Shown: one piece after another, positions 31,162 to 40,231 of the stretch
How the letters are laid out: each line of letters begins with the position of its first letter
Position numbering within the stretch: position 1 is the stretch's first letter
DNA from: Nordella sp. HKS 07
GTDB taxonomy: Bacteria > Pseudomonadota > Alphaproteobacteria > Rhizobiales > Aestuariivirgaceae
Length of the DNA: 64,000 nt
Assembly: GCF_011046735.1 (NCBI RefSeq)
Contig: NZ_CP049258.1
Coordinates: forward strand, 3,614,001 to 3,678,000
Direction: 5' to 3'
Position numbers and translations under genes: made by a program
Notes under the pieces: generated by a model
The model's input: only the letters and a program-made list of their open reading frames with translations
Databases searched by the model: none
Told to the model about the DNA's origin: nothing

Positions 31162-32661
31162 ATGAATATCGCCGTCCGCAAGCCGCTTCTGGGATCCGCC
31201 TTGAGCGGGTTCCTTGGACAGACCCGCAAGATCCTGATCGATGGAAAATGGGTTCAGGCCCAGAGCGGCCAGACCTTCGAAGTCGAGGATCCCGCCACCC
31301 AGGAAATCATCGCCCACGTGCCTCTAGGCGACAAAGCCGACATCAACCTGGCGGTCGCCGCGGCCCGCCGCGCCTTCGAGACGGGCCCATGGGCGCGTTT
31401 GTCGCCCGGCGAACGCTCGCGCCTCATCTGGAAGCTGGGCGATCTCCTGGAGAAGCATGCCGATGAATTCGCCGAGCTCGAAGCTCTCGATAACGGCAAG
31501 CCGGTGACCAATGCCCGTAAGGGCGATGTGCAGGGTTCGATCGAGATGTTCCGCTATATGGCGGGCTGGGCCACACGGCTGAATGGCGAAACCATCCAGG
31601 TGTCGAGCCCGGGCAACTGGCACGCCTATACGCTGCGCGAACCGGTCGGTGTCGTCGGCCAGATCATCCCGTGGAACTTCCCGTTGATGATGGCGGCCTG
31701 GAAGCTTGCGCCGGCGCTCGCGGCAGGCTGCACTATTGTGCTCAAGCCCGCCGAGCAGACGCCGCTTTCGGCGCTGCGCTTCGGCGAGCTGATCCAAGAG
31801 GCGGGGATTCCGGACGGTGTCGTCAACATCGTCACCGGTTTCGGCGAGACGGCGGGCGCCGCCTTGGCCGAACATCCCGATGTCGACAAGGTCGCCTTCA
31901 CCGGCTCCACCGAGGTCGGCAAGATCATCGTCAGGGCGGCGTCGGGCAATCTCAAGCGTGTGTCGCTCGAACTCGGCGGCAAGTCTCCGGCCATCGTCTT
32001 CCCCGATGCCGATCTCGATCTCGCCATTGCCGGCACGGCCGATGCCATCTTCTACAATCAGGGTCAGTGCTGTACGGCGGGCTCCCGGCTCTTCGCCCAC
32101 AAGTCGGTCTATGACAAGATCGTTGCTGGAGTGGCGAGCGCGGCGGGTAAGCTCAAGATCGGCCATGGCCTCGATCCGTCCGTCAATCTGGGACCGCTCG
32201 TCTCCAAGGAGCAGCATGAGCGGGTGAAGGGGTTCCTCGAATCCGGCCGCAAGGAAGGCGCCGAAGTGGTGACCGGTGGCAAGACCGCCGGCAATCAGGG
32301 TTACTTCGTCGAGCCGACGGTGCTGGCCGGCACCAATCGCGACATGCGTGTCGTCCGCGAAGAAATCTTCGGACCGGTCGTCTGTGTCCAGTCCTTCGAC
32401 GATGACAGTCTCGATTCGGTGGCGAAGTTCGCCAACGATACCGAATATGGACTGCAGGCGAGCGTGTGGACGCGCAATCTCAAGGTGGCCCATATGATGG
32501 CACGCAAGATCAAGGCCGGCACCATCTGCATCAATACCCATAATTACGGCGACCCGGCCTGGCCTTTCGGCGGCTACAAGCAGTCAGGCTGGGGCCGTGA
32601 GATGGGCAGGGAGGTCATGGAGCACTACACCGAGACCAAGTCGGTGGCGGCCAGACTCTAG
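31162..32661 (+). CDS. Aldehyde dehydrogenase, class 1/2 (betaine/phenylacetaldehyde-like)
   Basis: A 499-aa ALDH: KILIDGKWVQAQSGQTFEVEDPATQEII, IIPWNFPLMMAAWK, the Rossmann AFTGSTEVGKIIV, the base [12 protein letters not shown] and the catalytic Cys in NQGQCCTAGSR. This class accepts many aliphatic and aromatic aldehydes. The ATG at 31162 follows GGGAGG. A ModE-like site at 31107 suggests co-regulation with the exaC operon. Its stop codon is the first base triplet of a dispersed palindromic repeat. Confidence 0.88.
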   Translation: MNIAVRKPLLGSALSGFLGQTRKILIDGKWVQAQSGQTFEVEDPATQEIIAHVPLGDKADINLAVAAARRAFETGPWARLSPGERSRLIWKLGDLLEKHADEFAELEALDNGKPVTNARKGDVQGSIEMFRYMAGWATRLNGETIQVSSPGNWHAYTLREPVGVVGQIIPWNFPLMMAAWKLAPALAAGCTIVLKPAEQTPLSALRFGELIQEAGIPDGVVNIVTGFGETAGAALAEHPDVDKVAFTGSTEVGKIIVRAASGNLKRVSLELGGKSPAIVFPDADLDLAIAGTADAIFYNQGQCCTAGSRLFAHKSVYDKIVAGVASAAGKLKIGHGLDPSVNLGPLVSKEQHERVKGFLESGRKEGAEVVTGGKTAGNQGYFVEPTVLAGTNRDMRVVREEIFGPVVCVQSFDDDSLDSVAKFANDTEYGLQASVWTRNLKVAHMMARKIKAGTICINTHNYGDPAWPFGGYKQSGWGREMGREVMEHYTETKSVAARL

Positions 32662-32762
32662 AGCATCGGACCGAAAAGTGCGAAGCGGTTTTCGGATAAT
32701 CCGATGCGCAATTCAAAGAGTAAGAGCGCCGGACCGATTCTATGTGAGCGTCCGGCGCTCTA
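32659..32762. repeat. Dispersed palindromic repeat A, copy 1
   Basis: A ~104-bp element bounded by TAGAGC and GCTCTA with two internal hairpins: CATCGGA...TCCGATG and GCGCCGGAC...GCGTCCGGCGC. A near-identical copy is at 45850-45952. It starts at the ALDH stop codon and probably ends that transcript. The rest of the gap (32763-32902) has only a 27-codon frame (MNFIASAKAKGMVPDQ...) that I do not call. Confidence 0.85.
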
Positions 32763-32902
32763 GCTTGCCGCGGATTCAAGCACTGCTCATGAATTTCATC
32801 GCCAGCGCCAAGGCCAAAGGCATGGTCCCTGACCAGGAGCAGGCTCTGGCCATGGCGCTCCGGCCGGGCTAGACCGGGACCAGGATGAGATGAAGGAGAA
32901 AC

Positions 32903-34018
<1,116 letters not shown>

Positions 34019-34048
34019 GCCACGGAATACGCTAGGAAATTTGGTACT

Positions 34049-34081
34049 GGGGCGCCCCTTTCAGGGCGCCCCGATTGTTTT
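34049..34081 (+). terminator. Intrinsic terminator after frmA
   Basis: GGGGCGCCC (34049-34057) and GGGCGCCCC (34064-34072) with a 6-nt loop, followed by GATTGTTTT. Confidence 0.88.
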
Positions 34082-34129
34082 GCAGCGCCCATCGATAAAT
34101 ATAACCTAAAGGAAATTTCTTGCAAATCT

Positions 34130-34148
34130 TGCATACAAGATATATGCA
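34130..34148. promoter_or_regulatory. Candidate GntR operator
   Basis: TGCATA-N7-TATGCA inverted repeat overlapping the GntR start region, with an additional CTTG-N4-CAAG palindrome at 34128-34139. Its position fits autorepression. Confidence 0.45.
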
Positions 34149-34855
34149 TGTTGCCTATGACAAGAACCGGACATTCGGAGCGCGTCCCCCCGACCGGCCA
34201 TAAGGCCGAGCCCGCCCAGGATGCGGTATTCCGTTGGCTCAAGCATCACATAGCGAGACTGCCCAGAAAGGACGGCGTCTTCCTTACCGAAGCGGAGGTC
34301 TCCCAGGCGACCGGTACATCCCGCACCCCGGTGCGCGAGGCTCTGCTGCGCCTGGAAGCTGATGGATTTCTGCGGATCCTGCCCAAAAAGGGGGCCTATG
34401 TTCCCCCGGTGACCGAAGCCGATATCGATGCCGTCATGGAGGCGCGCGGATTGGTCGAGGATTGGTGCGTGCGGCGCACGGCTGATCTGGGCGAAGTGCT
34501 GGCTGTGCAGCTTGACCAGCTTATCGAAAGACAGGCGAAGGAGAAGGAAGACCCCGTCGCCTTCATCGAGAGCGACCGGCAATTTCATGGCACGATCGTC
34601 GCCGCGGCCGGCAATCCTGTGCTTGCTGGTTTCTATGAGAGTCTCAGAGACCGCCAGTTGCGCATGGGGTTCCATGCGCTCACCACCTCCGGCCATCGCA
34701 TCGATGAAGTTCTGGCGGAGCATGCCGCAATCGTCGAAGCGCTACGCATGAATGATGCGGCGCGAGCCGCCGAGGCCGTGGCGCGGCATCTTGCGACGAC
34801 ACTCGCCGCCTTGCGCTTGCCGGCGATACCGGCATGGAGGCCAGGGCCATCATGA
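34148..34855 (+). CDS. GntR family transcriptional regulator (FadR/FCD subfamily)
   Basis: A 235-aa regulator. The winged HTH (AVFRWLKHHIARLPRKDGVFLTEAEVSQATGTSRTPVREALLRLEADGFLRILPKKGAYV) is followed by an all-helical FCD domain with likely metal-site residues (ESDRQFHGTIV, HAAIVEAL, ARHLATTL). Effectors in this subfamily are usually carboxylic acids. Its stop overlaps the flavin reductase start (ATGA), so it is co-transcribed with the monooxygenase genes it presumably controls. An ATG at 34157 is an alternative start. Confidence 0.88.
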   Translation: MLPMTRTGHSERVPPTGHKAEPAQDAVFRWLKHHIARLPRKDGVFLTEAEVSQATGTSRTPVREALLRLEADGFLRILPKKGAYVPPVTEADIDAVMEARGLVEDWCVRRTADLGEVLAVQLDQLIERQAKEKEDPVAFIESDRQFHGTIVAAAGNPVLAGFYESLRDRQLRMGFHALTTSGHRIDEVLAEHAAIVEALRMNDAARAAEAVARHLATTLAALRLPAIPAWRPGPS

Positions 34856-35388
34856 CGGACGCGGTGGAAGCAACCTTCGATACGAAGGCGTTCCGGCAGG
34901 CGCTGGGACAGTTTCCCACCGGAGTTTGCATAGTGACCGCCAGGGTGGAAGGCACGCGCCTCGGCATGACCGTCACCTCGTTCAACTCATTGTCGCTGAC
35001 GCCGCCGCTGATTCTCTTCAGCATCGACCGCCGCGCCGCGAGCTTGCCCATGTGGGAGAAGGCCGAGGCCTATGCCGTGAATGTCCTGGCCGAGAATCAG
35101 AAAGGCCTGTCCGACAGATTTGCCCGCTCGCTTGTCAACAAATGGGAAGCAGCCATCTTTGTTGACGGATATATGGGCGCACCGATGTTGCCCGGCGTGA
35201 CCGCGGTCTTCGAATGTGCCGCTTTTGCCCGGCATGATGGCGGCGACCACAGGCTTTTCATCGGCGAAGTGAAGCGCTTTCACGCCCATGCCGACCGCCA
35301 GCCGCTCATCTTCGGCAAGGGGCGCTATGCGGCGTTGCAGCCAAGCGAAGTCGCCGCACCCTTATGGCCGCTCGACATCCATTACTGA
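34852..35388 (+). CDS. Flavin reductase component (HpaC-like)
   Basis: A 178-aa FMN-binding split-barrel protein: FRQALGQFPTGVCIVTARVEGTRLGMTVTSFNSLSLTPPLILFSI is the flavin_reduct signature, with VNVLAENQKGLSDRFA and GDHRLFIGEVKRF later. It supplies reduced flavin to the HpaB-type oxygenase encoded 16 bp downstream. The ATG at 34852 overlaps the GntR stop by 4 bp. Confidence 0.9.
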   Translation: MTDAVEATFDTKAFRQALGQFPTGVCIVTARVEGTRLGMTVTSFNSLSLTPPLILFSIDRRAASLPMWEKAEAYAVNVLAENQKGLSDRFARSLVNKWEAAIFVDGYMGAPMLPGVTAVFECAAFARHDGGDHRLFIGEVKRFHAHADRQPLIFGKGRYAALQPSEVAAPLWPLDIHY

Positions 35389-35404
35389 AAATGTGGAGGG
35401 TATC

Positions 35405-36889
35405 ATGATCAAGACGGGTTCCCAGCATGTCGCTTCACTGAGAGACGGCCGCCAGGTCTATGTCGATGGCGCGCTCGCTGGCGATGTCACGGAATGTCCG
35501 GCGTTCAAACGCGCGATCGGTACGGTGGGGGGCCTCTATGATTTTCAATCCCGGCCGGAAAATCGGGATCTGATGACCTTTGAGACACCCGAGGCCGCGG
35601 GACGTATCAGCCGCATCTGGCAACTGCCGCGCAGCTATCAGGATCTGGTCGATCGGCGAAGGGCTCTCGAGAGCTGGGCCGAACTGCATGGCGGCTTCCT
35701 GGGGCGTGCGCCCGATCATGTCGCCTCCTGCCTCTCGGGCATGTACATGGGGATCGACGTCTTTCACGATCACGATGCGGCGCGCGCCACAGCGCTCGCC
35801 GATTACTTCCGCTACGCACGCGACAACGATCTGTATCTGACTTATGTCATCATCAACCCGCAGGCCGATCGGTCGAAGTCGGCCGGCGAGCAGCATGATC
35901 CGTTCCTGACGGCCGGCGTCGTCGATCAGGATCATTCCGGCCTGACCATTCGTGGCGCCAAGATGCTGGCGACGGGCGGCGTCATGGCGAATGAAGTGCT
36001 GGTGACCTGCATTCAGCCGCTGCGCGAAGGCGAAGAGCGTTACGCGGTCTCCTTCGCCGTGCCGATGAACGCCAAAGGCCTCAAGATCCTCTCGCGCAAA
36101 TCCTACGAGGCGTGCGCGCCGAGCATTTTCGACAATCCGCTTGCCAGCCGCTTCGACGAGAACGACGCCGGACTCTATTTCGATGATGTGAGGGTCGATT
36201 GGTCGCGCGTCTTCGTCAATCAGAACATCGCGATGTGCCAGAGGCAGTTCCATGCCACGCCCGCGCATGTCTATCAGAATTACCAGTCGCAGATTCGCCT
36301 GATGGTGAAGATGCGCTTCCTTGTCGGTATCGCGCGGCGGATCACCGAGACCAATGGCATCATCGGCTATCCGCAAGTGCAGGAGACATTGGGCGCTCTC
36401 GCCGCGCAAAATACGATGGTTGATGCGCTCGTCCATGCCATGGAGGTCAAGGGACGGATGCACGGCGGATATTTCGTTCCCGACGGCCACACGCTTTATG
36501 CCGCCCAGGTGCTGACGCAGGAGCTCTACGGGCAAGTGATCACCGCGCTGCGGAGCCTGGCTGGCGGCGGCCTGATCATGCTGCCGTCCTCCGTCCGCGA
36601 CTTCGCCAATGCGGAACTGAGCGCTCTCATCGGCAAGACGCAGCAATCGCCCGCCTGCTCCTCTGAAAGCCGCGTCAAGTTCTTCAAGCTCGCCTGGGAT
36701 GCGGTCGGCTCGGAATTCGCCTCCCGGCATACGCAATATGAAATGTTCTATGCGGGGGCCACCTTCGTCACCAAGGGCCATAGTTTCCGCACCTTCGACT
36801 GGGACCGCTGCACCGGCTTCGTCGATCGGGTGCTCGACGGTTATTCCCTCGCCGACGAGATCTCCGGCACCAAGACGCTGGCGGCGTGA
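35405..36889 (+). CDS. HpaB-family FADH2-dependent aromatic monooxygenase
   Basis: A 494-aa oxygenase of the 4-hydroxyphenylacetate 3-hydroxylase family: VGGLYDFQSRPENRDLMTFETPEAAGRISRIWQLPRSYQDLVDRR at the N-terminus, FRYARDNDLYLTYVIINPQADRSK, and the acyl-CoA-dehydrogenase-like C-terminal domain (GGGLIMLPSSVRDFANAEL). With the upstream reductase it forms a two-component hydroxylase for phenolic substrates; the true substrate is unknown. GGAGG lies 6 nt before the ATG. A cupin gene follows 7 bp later. Confidence 0.88.
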   Translation: MIKTGSQHVASLRDGRQVYVDGALAGDVTECPAFKRAIGTVGGLYDFQSRPENRDLMTFETPEAAGRISRIWQLPRSYQDLVDRRRALESWAELHGGFLGRAPDHVASCLSGMYMGIDVFHDHDAARATALADYFRYARDNDLYLTYVIINPQADRSKSAGEQHDPFLTAGVVDQDHSGLTIRGAKMLATGGVMANEVLVTCIQPLREGEERYAVSFAVPMNAKGLKILSRKSYEACAPSIFDNPLASRFDENDAGLYFDDVRVDWSRVFVNQNIAMCQRQFHATPAHVYQNYQSQIRLMVKMRFLVGIARRITETNGIIGYPQVQETLGALAAQNTMVDALVHAMEVKGRMHGGYFVPDGHTLYAAQVLTQELYGQVITALRSLAGGGLIMLPSSVRDFANAELSALIGKTQQSPACSSESRVKFFKLAWDAVGSEFASRHTQYEMFYAGATFVTKGHSFRTFDWDRCTGFVDRVLDGYSLADEISGTKTLAA

Positions 36890-36896
36890 GGCGCCG

Positions 36897-37283
36897 ATGT
36901 CCATCAACAAGGAACACAAGGAGTTTCACGCGCTCGACATGGCGGACGGCTGGCATGTTCCGCCGGGCTATCCGGACGGTATCGAGCAGAAGATCCTGTC
37001 GGGCGGGCTCGATGAAGCAGCGCGGAGCGGTCATCGCACCAGACTTCTGCGCTTTCTGCCTGGCGCCTTCACGACCAGGCCTTTCGTGCATGACTATTGG
37101 GAAGAAGTGTATCTGCTGGCGGGAGATCTGATCGTCGCTGATGCGACGGACGGCGGAACCACCGAGACCTTTGCCGCCAATACCTATGCGTGCCGACCGC
37201 CAGGCGTCGAACATGGGCCGTTTCGCTCGCAGGGCGGCTGTCTCCTTCTTGAGACACACTATTATGCTGACGGCCCGACCTGA
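36897..37283 (+). CDS. Cupin domain protein
   Basis: A 128-aa single-cupin protein: LLRFLPGAFTTRPFVHDYWEEVYLLAGDLIVAD forms cupin motif 1 (HDYWEE in place of HxHxxE) and YACRPPGVEHGPFRSQGGCLLLETHYY motif 2 (H in EHG). It resembles ChrR-like/Cupin_7 proteins attached to aromatic degradation loci. It follows the HpaB-type gene by 7 bp and is probably co-transcribed. A ring-modifying dioxygenase or isomerase role is possible but unproven. Confidence 0.85.
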   Translation: MSINKEHKEFHALDMADGWHVPPGYPDGIEQKILSGGLDEAARSGHRTRLLRFLPGAFTTRPFVHDYWEEVYLLAGDLIVADATDGGTTETFAANTYACRPPGVEHGPFRSQGGCLLLETHYYADGPT

Positions 37284-37349
37284 CCCAATGGCGCGTCGGG
37301 AATAAGAAGACCATCCCGCCGTTCTTCCTCGATTGAAGGAGAATGTCGG

Positions 37350-38099
37350 ATGATCATCGCCAGAGTTCAGAATTTCCTCCACACCGTGAGGGCAAGATCC
37401 GAGAGCCGCGAGGCCTCGATCAGCTTCGCCTGCGCCGCCGAGGACAAGGGCGTGATCGCCGAGCCTGTGGCGGCCAAGGCGAGTTTGCCCGACTGGTTCC
37501 GCCGTCTCCCCGCCATCGACGGCGCCACTGTCTCGGCCACCAATAACGGCCTTACCGTCAAGCGCTGCATGCCCTTCCTCGACGCCATGACTCTGGGCTT
37601 CATCCTGCCATTGGCGGCGACGACAAGGCTCGAGATCAAGGTGGGCGGCAAGACGGTCGAGGCCGGCTGGGAGTTCGACAAGGTCATGGTCAGCAATCAT
37701 GGCAGCCATCAGGTGAGTGGACATCCGCTCGGCGACCGTCCCCCGATGAAGTTCCACAATTACTGGACCATCCGGACGGCGCCCGGCTGGAGCTGTCTCT
37801 TCACCGCGCCGCTCAACCGGCCGGCTCTCCCCGTCGAGATCATCGCCGGCGTCGTCGACACCGACAGCTACCACGCGCTCATCAACTTTCCGTTCTTCGC
37901 CACGGGTGCCGATGGGGTGCACATGCTGGAGAAAGGGACTCCCTTAGTTCAGGTCATACCGTTCCGGCGCGCCGACGTCGAAATGTCTGTCGCGGTGCGC
38001 GCCGAAGCGTCGCGGGAGGCGGTCGAGCGCGAGCGCATCCGTCGCAATACGCTTGCCGCTGAAGGCTGGTACCGGAAATTCGCGCGCGCCAGGCGATAG
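37350..38099 (+). CDS. DUF6065 family protein
   Basis: A 249-aa soluble protein: LPDWFRRLPAIDGATVSATNNGLTVKRCMPFLDAMTLGFILPLAA near the middle, then HQVSGHPLGDRPPMKFHNYWTIRTAPGWSCLFTAPLNR and EKGTPLVQVIPFRR. This pattern is what I recall as DUF6065, often near phage or secondary-metabolism genes; the fold suggests a 2OG-oxygenase-like or lectin-like barrel but nothing catalytic is identified. GGAG precedes the ATG by 8 nt. Its stop lies in a palindromic repeat (type C). Confidence 0.78.
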   Translation: MIIARVQNFLHTVRARSESREASISFACAAEDKGVIAEPVAAKASLPDWFRRLPAIDGATVSATNNGLTVKRCMPFLDAMTLGFILPLAATTRLEIKVGGKTVEAGWEFDKVMVSNHGSHQVSGHPLGDRPPMKFHNYWTIRTAPGWSCLFTAPLNRPALPVEIIAGVVDTDSYHALINFPFFATGADGVHMLEKGTPLVQVIPFRRADVEMSVAVRAEASREAVERERIRRNTLAAEGWYRKFARARR

Positions 38100-38149
38100 C
38101 GCGGGATGCGAAAAAGTGGGCACCGGTTTTTCGCGAGAATCCCGCGCTA
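38097..38149. repeat. Dispersed palindromic repeat C, copy 1
   Basis: TAGCGCGGGAT and ATCCCGCGCTA close a 53-bp element containing GCGAAAAAGTGGGCACCGG. The same core occurs inverted at 48782-48830. It starts at the DUF6065 stop codon. Confidence 0.82.
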
Positions 38150-38161
38150 CATATTGGAATC

Positions 38162-38209
38162 GATCACGTTCATGAGTTTGGATTGATCCAATCCAAACTC
38201 ATCGTGATC
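38162..38209. repeat. Dispersed palindromic repeat B, copy 1
   Basis: GATCACG...ATGAGTTTGGATTG and CAATCCAAACTCAT plus CGTGATC form a long palindrome. Further copies are at 41543-41580 and 48721-48768, with a degenerate one at 49741-49791. Confidence 0.85.
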
Positions 38210-38214
38210 TAGAA

Positions 38215-38239
38215 GGAATAGGTGTCGGTGTCGTCCGTT
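38215..38239 (+). promoter_or_regulatory. ECF-type promoter of the (NSSS)n gene
   Basis: GGAAT (38215-38219), 16 nt, CGTT (38236-38239). It shares GGAATAG, the following TG, one spacer G and TCCGTT with the promoter of the S8 protease gene at 40176-40200. It lies 52 bp before the ATG. Confidence 0.7.
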
Positions 38240-38291
38240 CATCCTTCGGGTGCGCCATCGGGCCACCTCGAAACAGATGAAAGGAAGCGAC

Positions 38292-38624
38292 ATGAAACGT
38301 ACAGCGATCCTCACTGGGGTACTGGCCCTGGGGCTTGGCGCGACGGCCGCACATGCCGTGAGCGTGGCCAAGCCTGATTTTGTCGGCGCTCAGACGGTCA
38401 CGGGCAAAGCTGGCCAGATCATCCTGGCGGGCAACAGCTCATCCAACTCATTGTCGAATTCGAGCTCGAACAGCTCTTCCAATTCTTCGTCAAACTCGTC
38501 GTCGAATTCGAGCTCGAACAGTTCGTCGAACTCATCGTCCAACTCGAGCTCGAACAGCTCTTCGAATTCCTCCGGCTATTCCAAGAACTGGACAACGCGG
38601 GGATCGGTGAAGCGCAAGAAATAG
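38292..38624 (+). CDS. Secreted Asn/Ser tetrapeptide-repeat protein
   Basis: A 110-aa protein. A Sec signal peptide MKRTAILTGVLALGLGATAAHA is followed by a short mature region (VSVAKPDFVGAQTVTGKAGQ), 12 tandem NSSS units (residues 48-95; variants NSLS and NSSG) and a basic tail ending SVKRKK. Codons within the repeat vary synonymously (AAC/AAT; AGC/TCG/TCC/TCT/TCA), so the peptide sequence, not just the DNA, appears maintained. AAGGAAG precedes the ATG. Mature function is unknown; a surface or matrix peptide is conceivable. It shares a promoter type with the convergent S8 protease. Confidence 0.78.
   Translation: MKRTAILTGVLALGLGATAAHAVSVAKPDFVGAQTVTGKAGQIILAGNSSSNSLSNSSSNSSSNSSSNSSSNSSSNSSSNSSSNSSSNSSSNSSGYSKNWTTRGSVKRKK
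38433..38576 (+). repeat. 12-bp coding tandem repeat encoding (NSSS)12
   Basis: Twelve in-frame 12-bp units; the unit AATTCGAGCTCG recurs exactly at units 3 and 7 and nearly at unit 10. Units differ mainly at synonymous positions. Confidence 0.85.
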
Positions 38625-38685
38625 GTATTGGCTTCAACGCATGAATGGGGAAATGGCATGGGGCGACCATGCCATTTTCATTTAT

Positions 38686-40086
38686 TCAGCCGCACAGTCC
38701 CTTGGGATTGAGCAGACCCCAGCCGAAGACATCGTCCCGGCCCGGCACGCCGAGATCCTCGGCCGCCGTCGTCAGCCGGTCGAGCACTTCATCCATGCGC
38801 GCCTCTGGCGCGCTCTGGCGGGCGAGAGCGATGGCGGCGGTCACGAAGGGCGCGGCGAAGGACGTGCCGGTCCGGGGCCGCGAGCCCTGGACGGACGCCG
38901 CGATCCAGACATCGACGCCGGGGGCGGCGAGATCGATATGCGGTCCCCTGACGGCGCGCCGATAGGCCCGCTTCTGCCGGTCGACAGCGGTGACCGCGAC
39001 GACCTCGGGATAGGCGGCGGGATAGACGGGCTTCGCTCTGGGACCGTCATTTCCGGCCGCCGCCACCAGCACGATGCCTTTCCCCGACACGCGCTTGACC
39101 GCTCTTTCAAGCACATCATTGGCGGGACCGGTCAGGCTCATATTGATGATCGCCACCTCACGGCTCTCGAGATAGTCGAGCGCCTTGACGAGACTGTAGA
39201 CATCGGAAATGTCGCCCTGGCCGGAACGCCGATGGAAAGTATCGACGGCGATCAGCTCGGCGCCCGGCAGGAGGCCCGGCGAGCGTCCGCCGGGATTGCC
39301 GACCAGCAGGGCCGCGACGGCCGTGCCGTGCTGCTTGCCGGAAGCGGGAAGCGCCTCGGCGCTGAGTCTCTTGACCTCGATCCGGCTGCCCACCAGCGCG
39401 TCATGGCCTGCATTGATGGCGGTATCGATCATGCCGATCCGTATTCCGCTGCTGCAGGACTTCGTATCCTGGCCCGCCGGGGTCCAGCCGATCACCTGAC
39501 GCGCCAGGCATTCGCCCGCGCCGCAGGAGTCTGCCACATTAGGTCGGTAATAGTGATTGAGGTCGACGGCCGCCTGCGGCGCCTCAGCCAAAACGCGGGC
39601 CCGCGCCTGGGGCAGCGACAGCCGGCGGGGAATGCGCAGGCGATGGACCGTCCGTCCATCGGAAAGCGTGGCTTCCTCGAGGACCACATAGCCGGCCCGG
39701 GTCAGCCGCCCGATGGCCGTTGGACCGAGATCGCGCCCCACGAGCTCCGCGCGCGCATAACGCAGCGGTGCCGGTGCGCGCGCAATGCGGCGCGCCTCGG
39801 TACGTGATCGCCGGTTCCCTGAATTGAAATTGGTTCTCGGGCTGGCGCCGCCGGCGGAGCGCCCGCCGTCGTCATCATCATCGGCTCCGTCATCATCGCC
39901 GCCGACACCGCCTCCATCGTCACCATCATCGCCCCCGTCATCGCCGCCGTCGTCATCCGCGAAGGCAGGGTTGACGAAGCCGAAGCCCGTATTGCCGTTT
40001 CCCGAAAGGGAGGGGCCGATGGCAAAGATCGTCAGGCCGCACAGCACAGCGCACAATTTCTTGATCTGCCTGGACGGTTCGTTCAT
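38686..40086 (-). CDS. Secreted S8 (subtilisin-like) serine peptidase
   Basis: A 466-aa exported protease. The signal peptide (KKLCAVLCGLTIFAIGPSLSG...AFA) is followed by an Asp/Gly-rich acidic stretch of about 35 residues and a basic linker. A region of about 90 residues may act as a prodomain (LVGRDLGPTAIGRLTRAGYVVLEE). The catalytic triad is Asp in IGMIDTAIN, His in KQHGTAVAALLVG and Ser in RTGTSFAAPFV, with the oxyanion Asn in VAAAGNDGP. The ATG at 40086 is chosen (MNEPSRQ). It is divergent from the ECF sigma gene and carries a GGAAT-N16-CGTT promoter. Confidence 0.9.
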   Translation of the reverse strand: MNEPSRQIKKLCAVLCGLTIFAIGPSLSGNGNTGFGFVNPAFADDDGGDDGGDDGDDGGGVGGDDDGADDDDDGGRSAGGASPRTNFNSGNRRSRTEARRIARAPAPLRYARAELVGRDLGPTAIGRLTRAGYVVLEEATLSDGRTVHRLRIPRRLSLPQARARVLAEAPQAAVDLNHYYRPNVADSCGAGECLARQVIGWTPAGQDTKSCSSGIRIGMIDTAINAGHDALVGSRIEVKRLSAEALPASGKQHGTAVAALLVGNPGGRSPGLLPGAELIAVDTFHRRSGQGDISDVYSLVKALDYLESREVAIINMSLTGPANDVLERAVKRVSGKGIVLVAAAGNDGPRAKPVYPAAYPEVVAVTAVDRQKRAYRRAVRGPHIDLAAPGVDVWIAASVQGSRPRTGTSFAAPFVTAAIALARQSAPEARMDEVLDRLTTAAEDLGVPGRDDVFGWGLLNPKGLCG

Positions 40087-40175
40087 GGCATTCTCCACTA
40101 TAAGCACCTGACGGCGTTCCAGACTTGCCTTGGCGGCAAGGGCATGCGATCCGGTCGTCCGCAGGACTTATTGAT

Positions 40176-40200
40176 AACGGATCCCAAGATCAACTATTCC
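40176..40200 (-). promoter_or_regulatory. ECF-type promoter of the S8 peptidase gene
   Basis: On the minus strand GGAAT (40196-40200), 16 nt, CGTT (40176-40179), 90 bp before the protease start. The extended match GGAATAGnTG...TCCGTT is shared with the (NSSS)n promoter. Confidence 0.7.
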
Positions 40201-40231
40201 CAAATGAGCGAAACTAATCTCCAGATAGAGC

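Noticed and set aside
32789-32872. 27-codon peptide (MNFIASAKAKGMV...) before frmA
   Set aside because: No ribosome site, no family, and adjacent to a repeat element; probably chance.
35435-36919. 494-codon minus-strand frame
   Set aside because: Antisense to the HpaB-type oxygenase gene.
38433-38576. Short tandem repeat considered as a CRISPR array
   Set aside because: Units are 12 bp without spacers, in frame, and encode NSSS; no cas genes are present.
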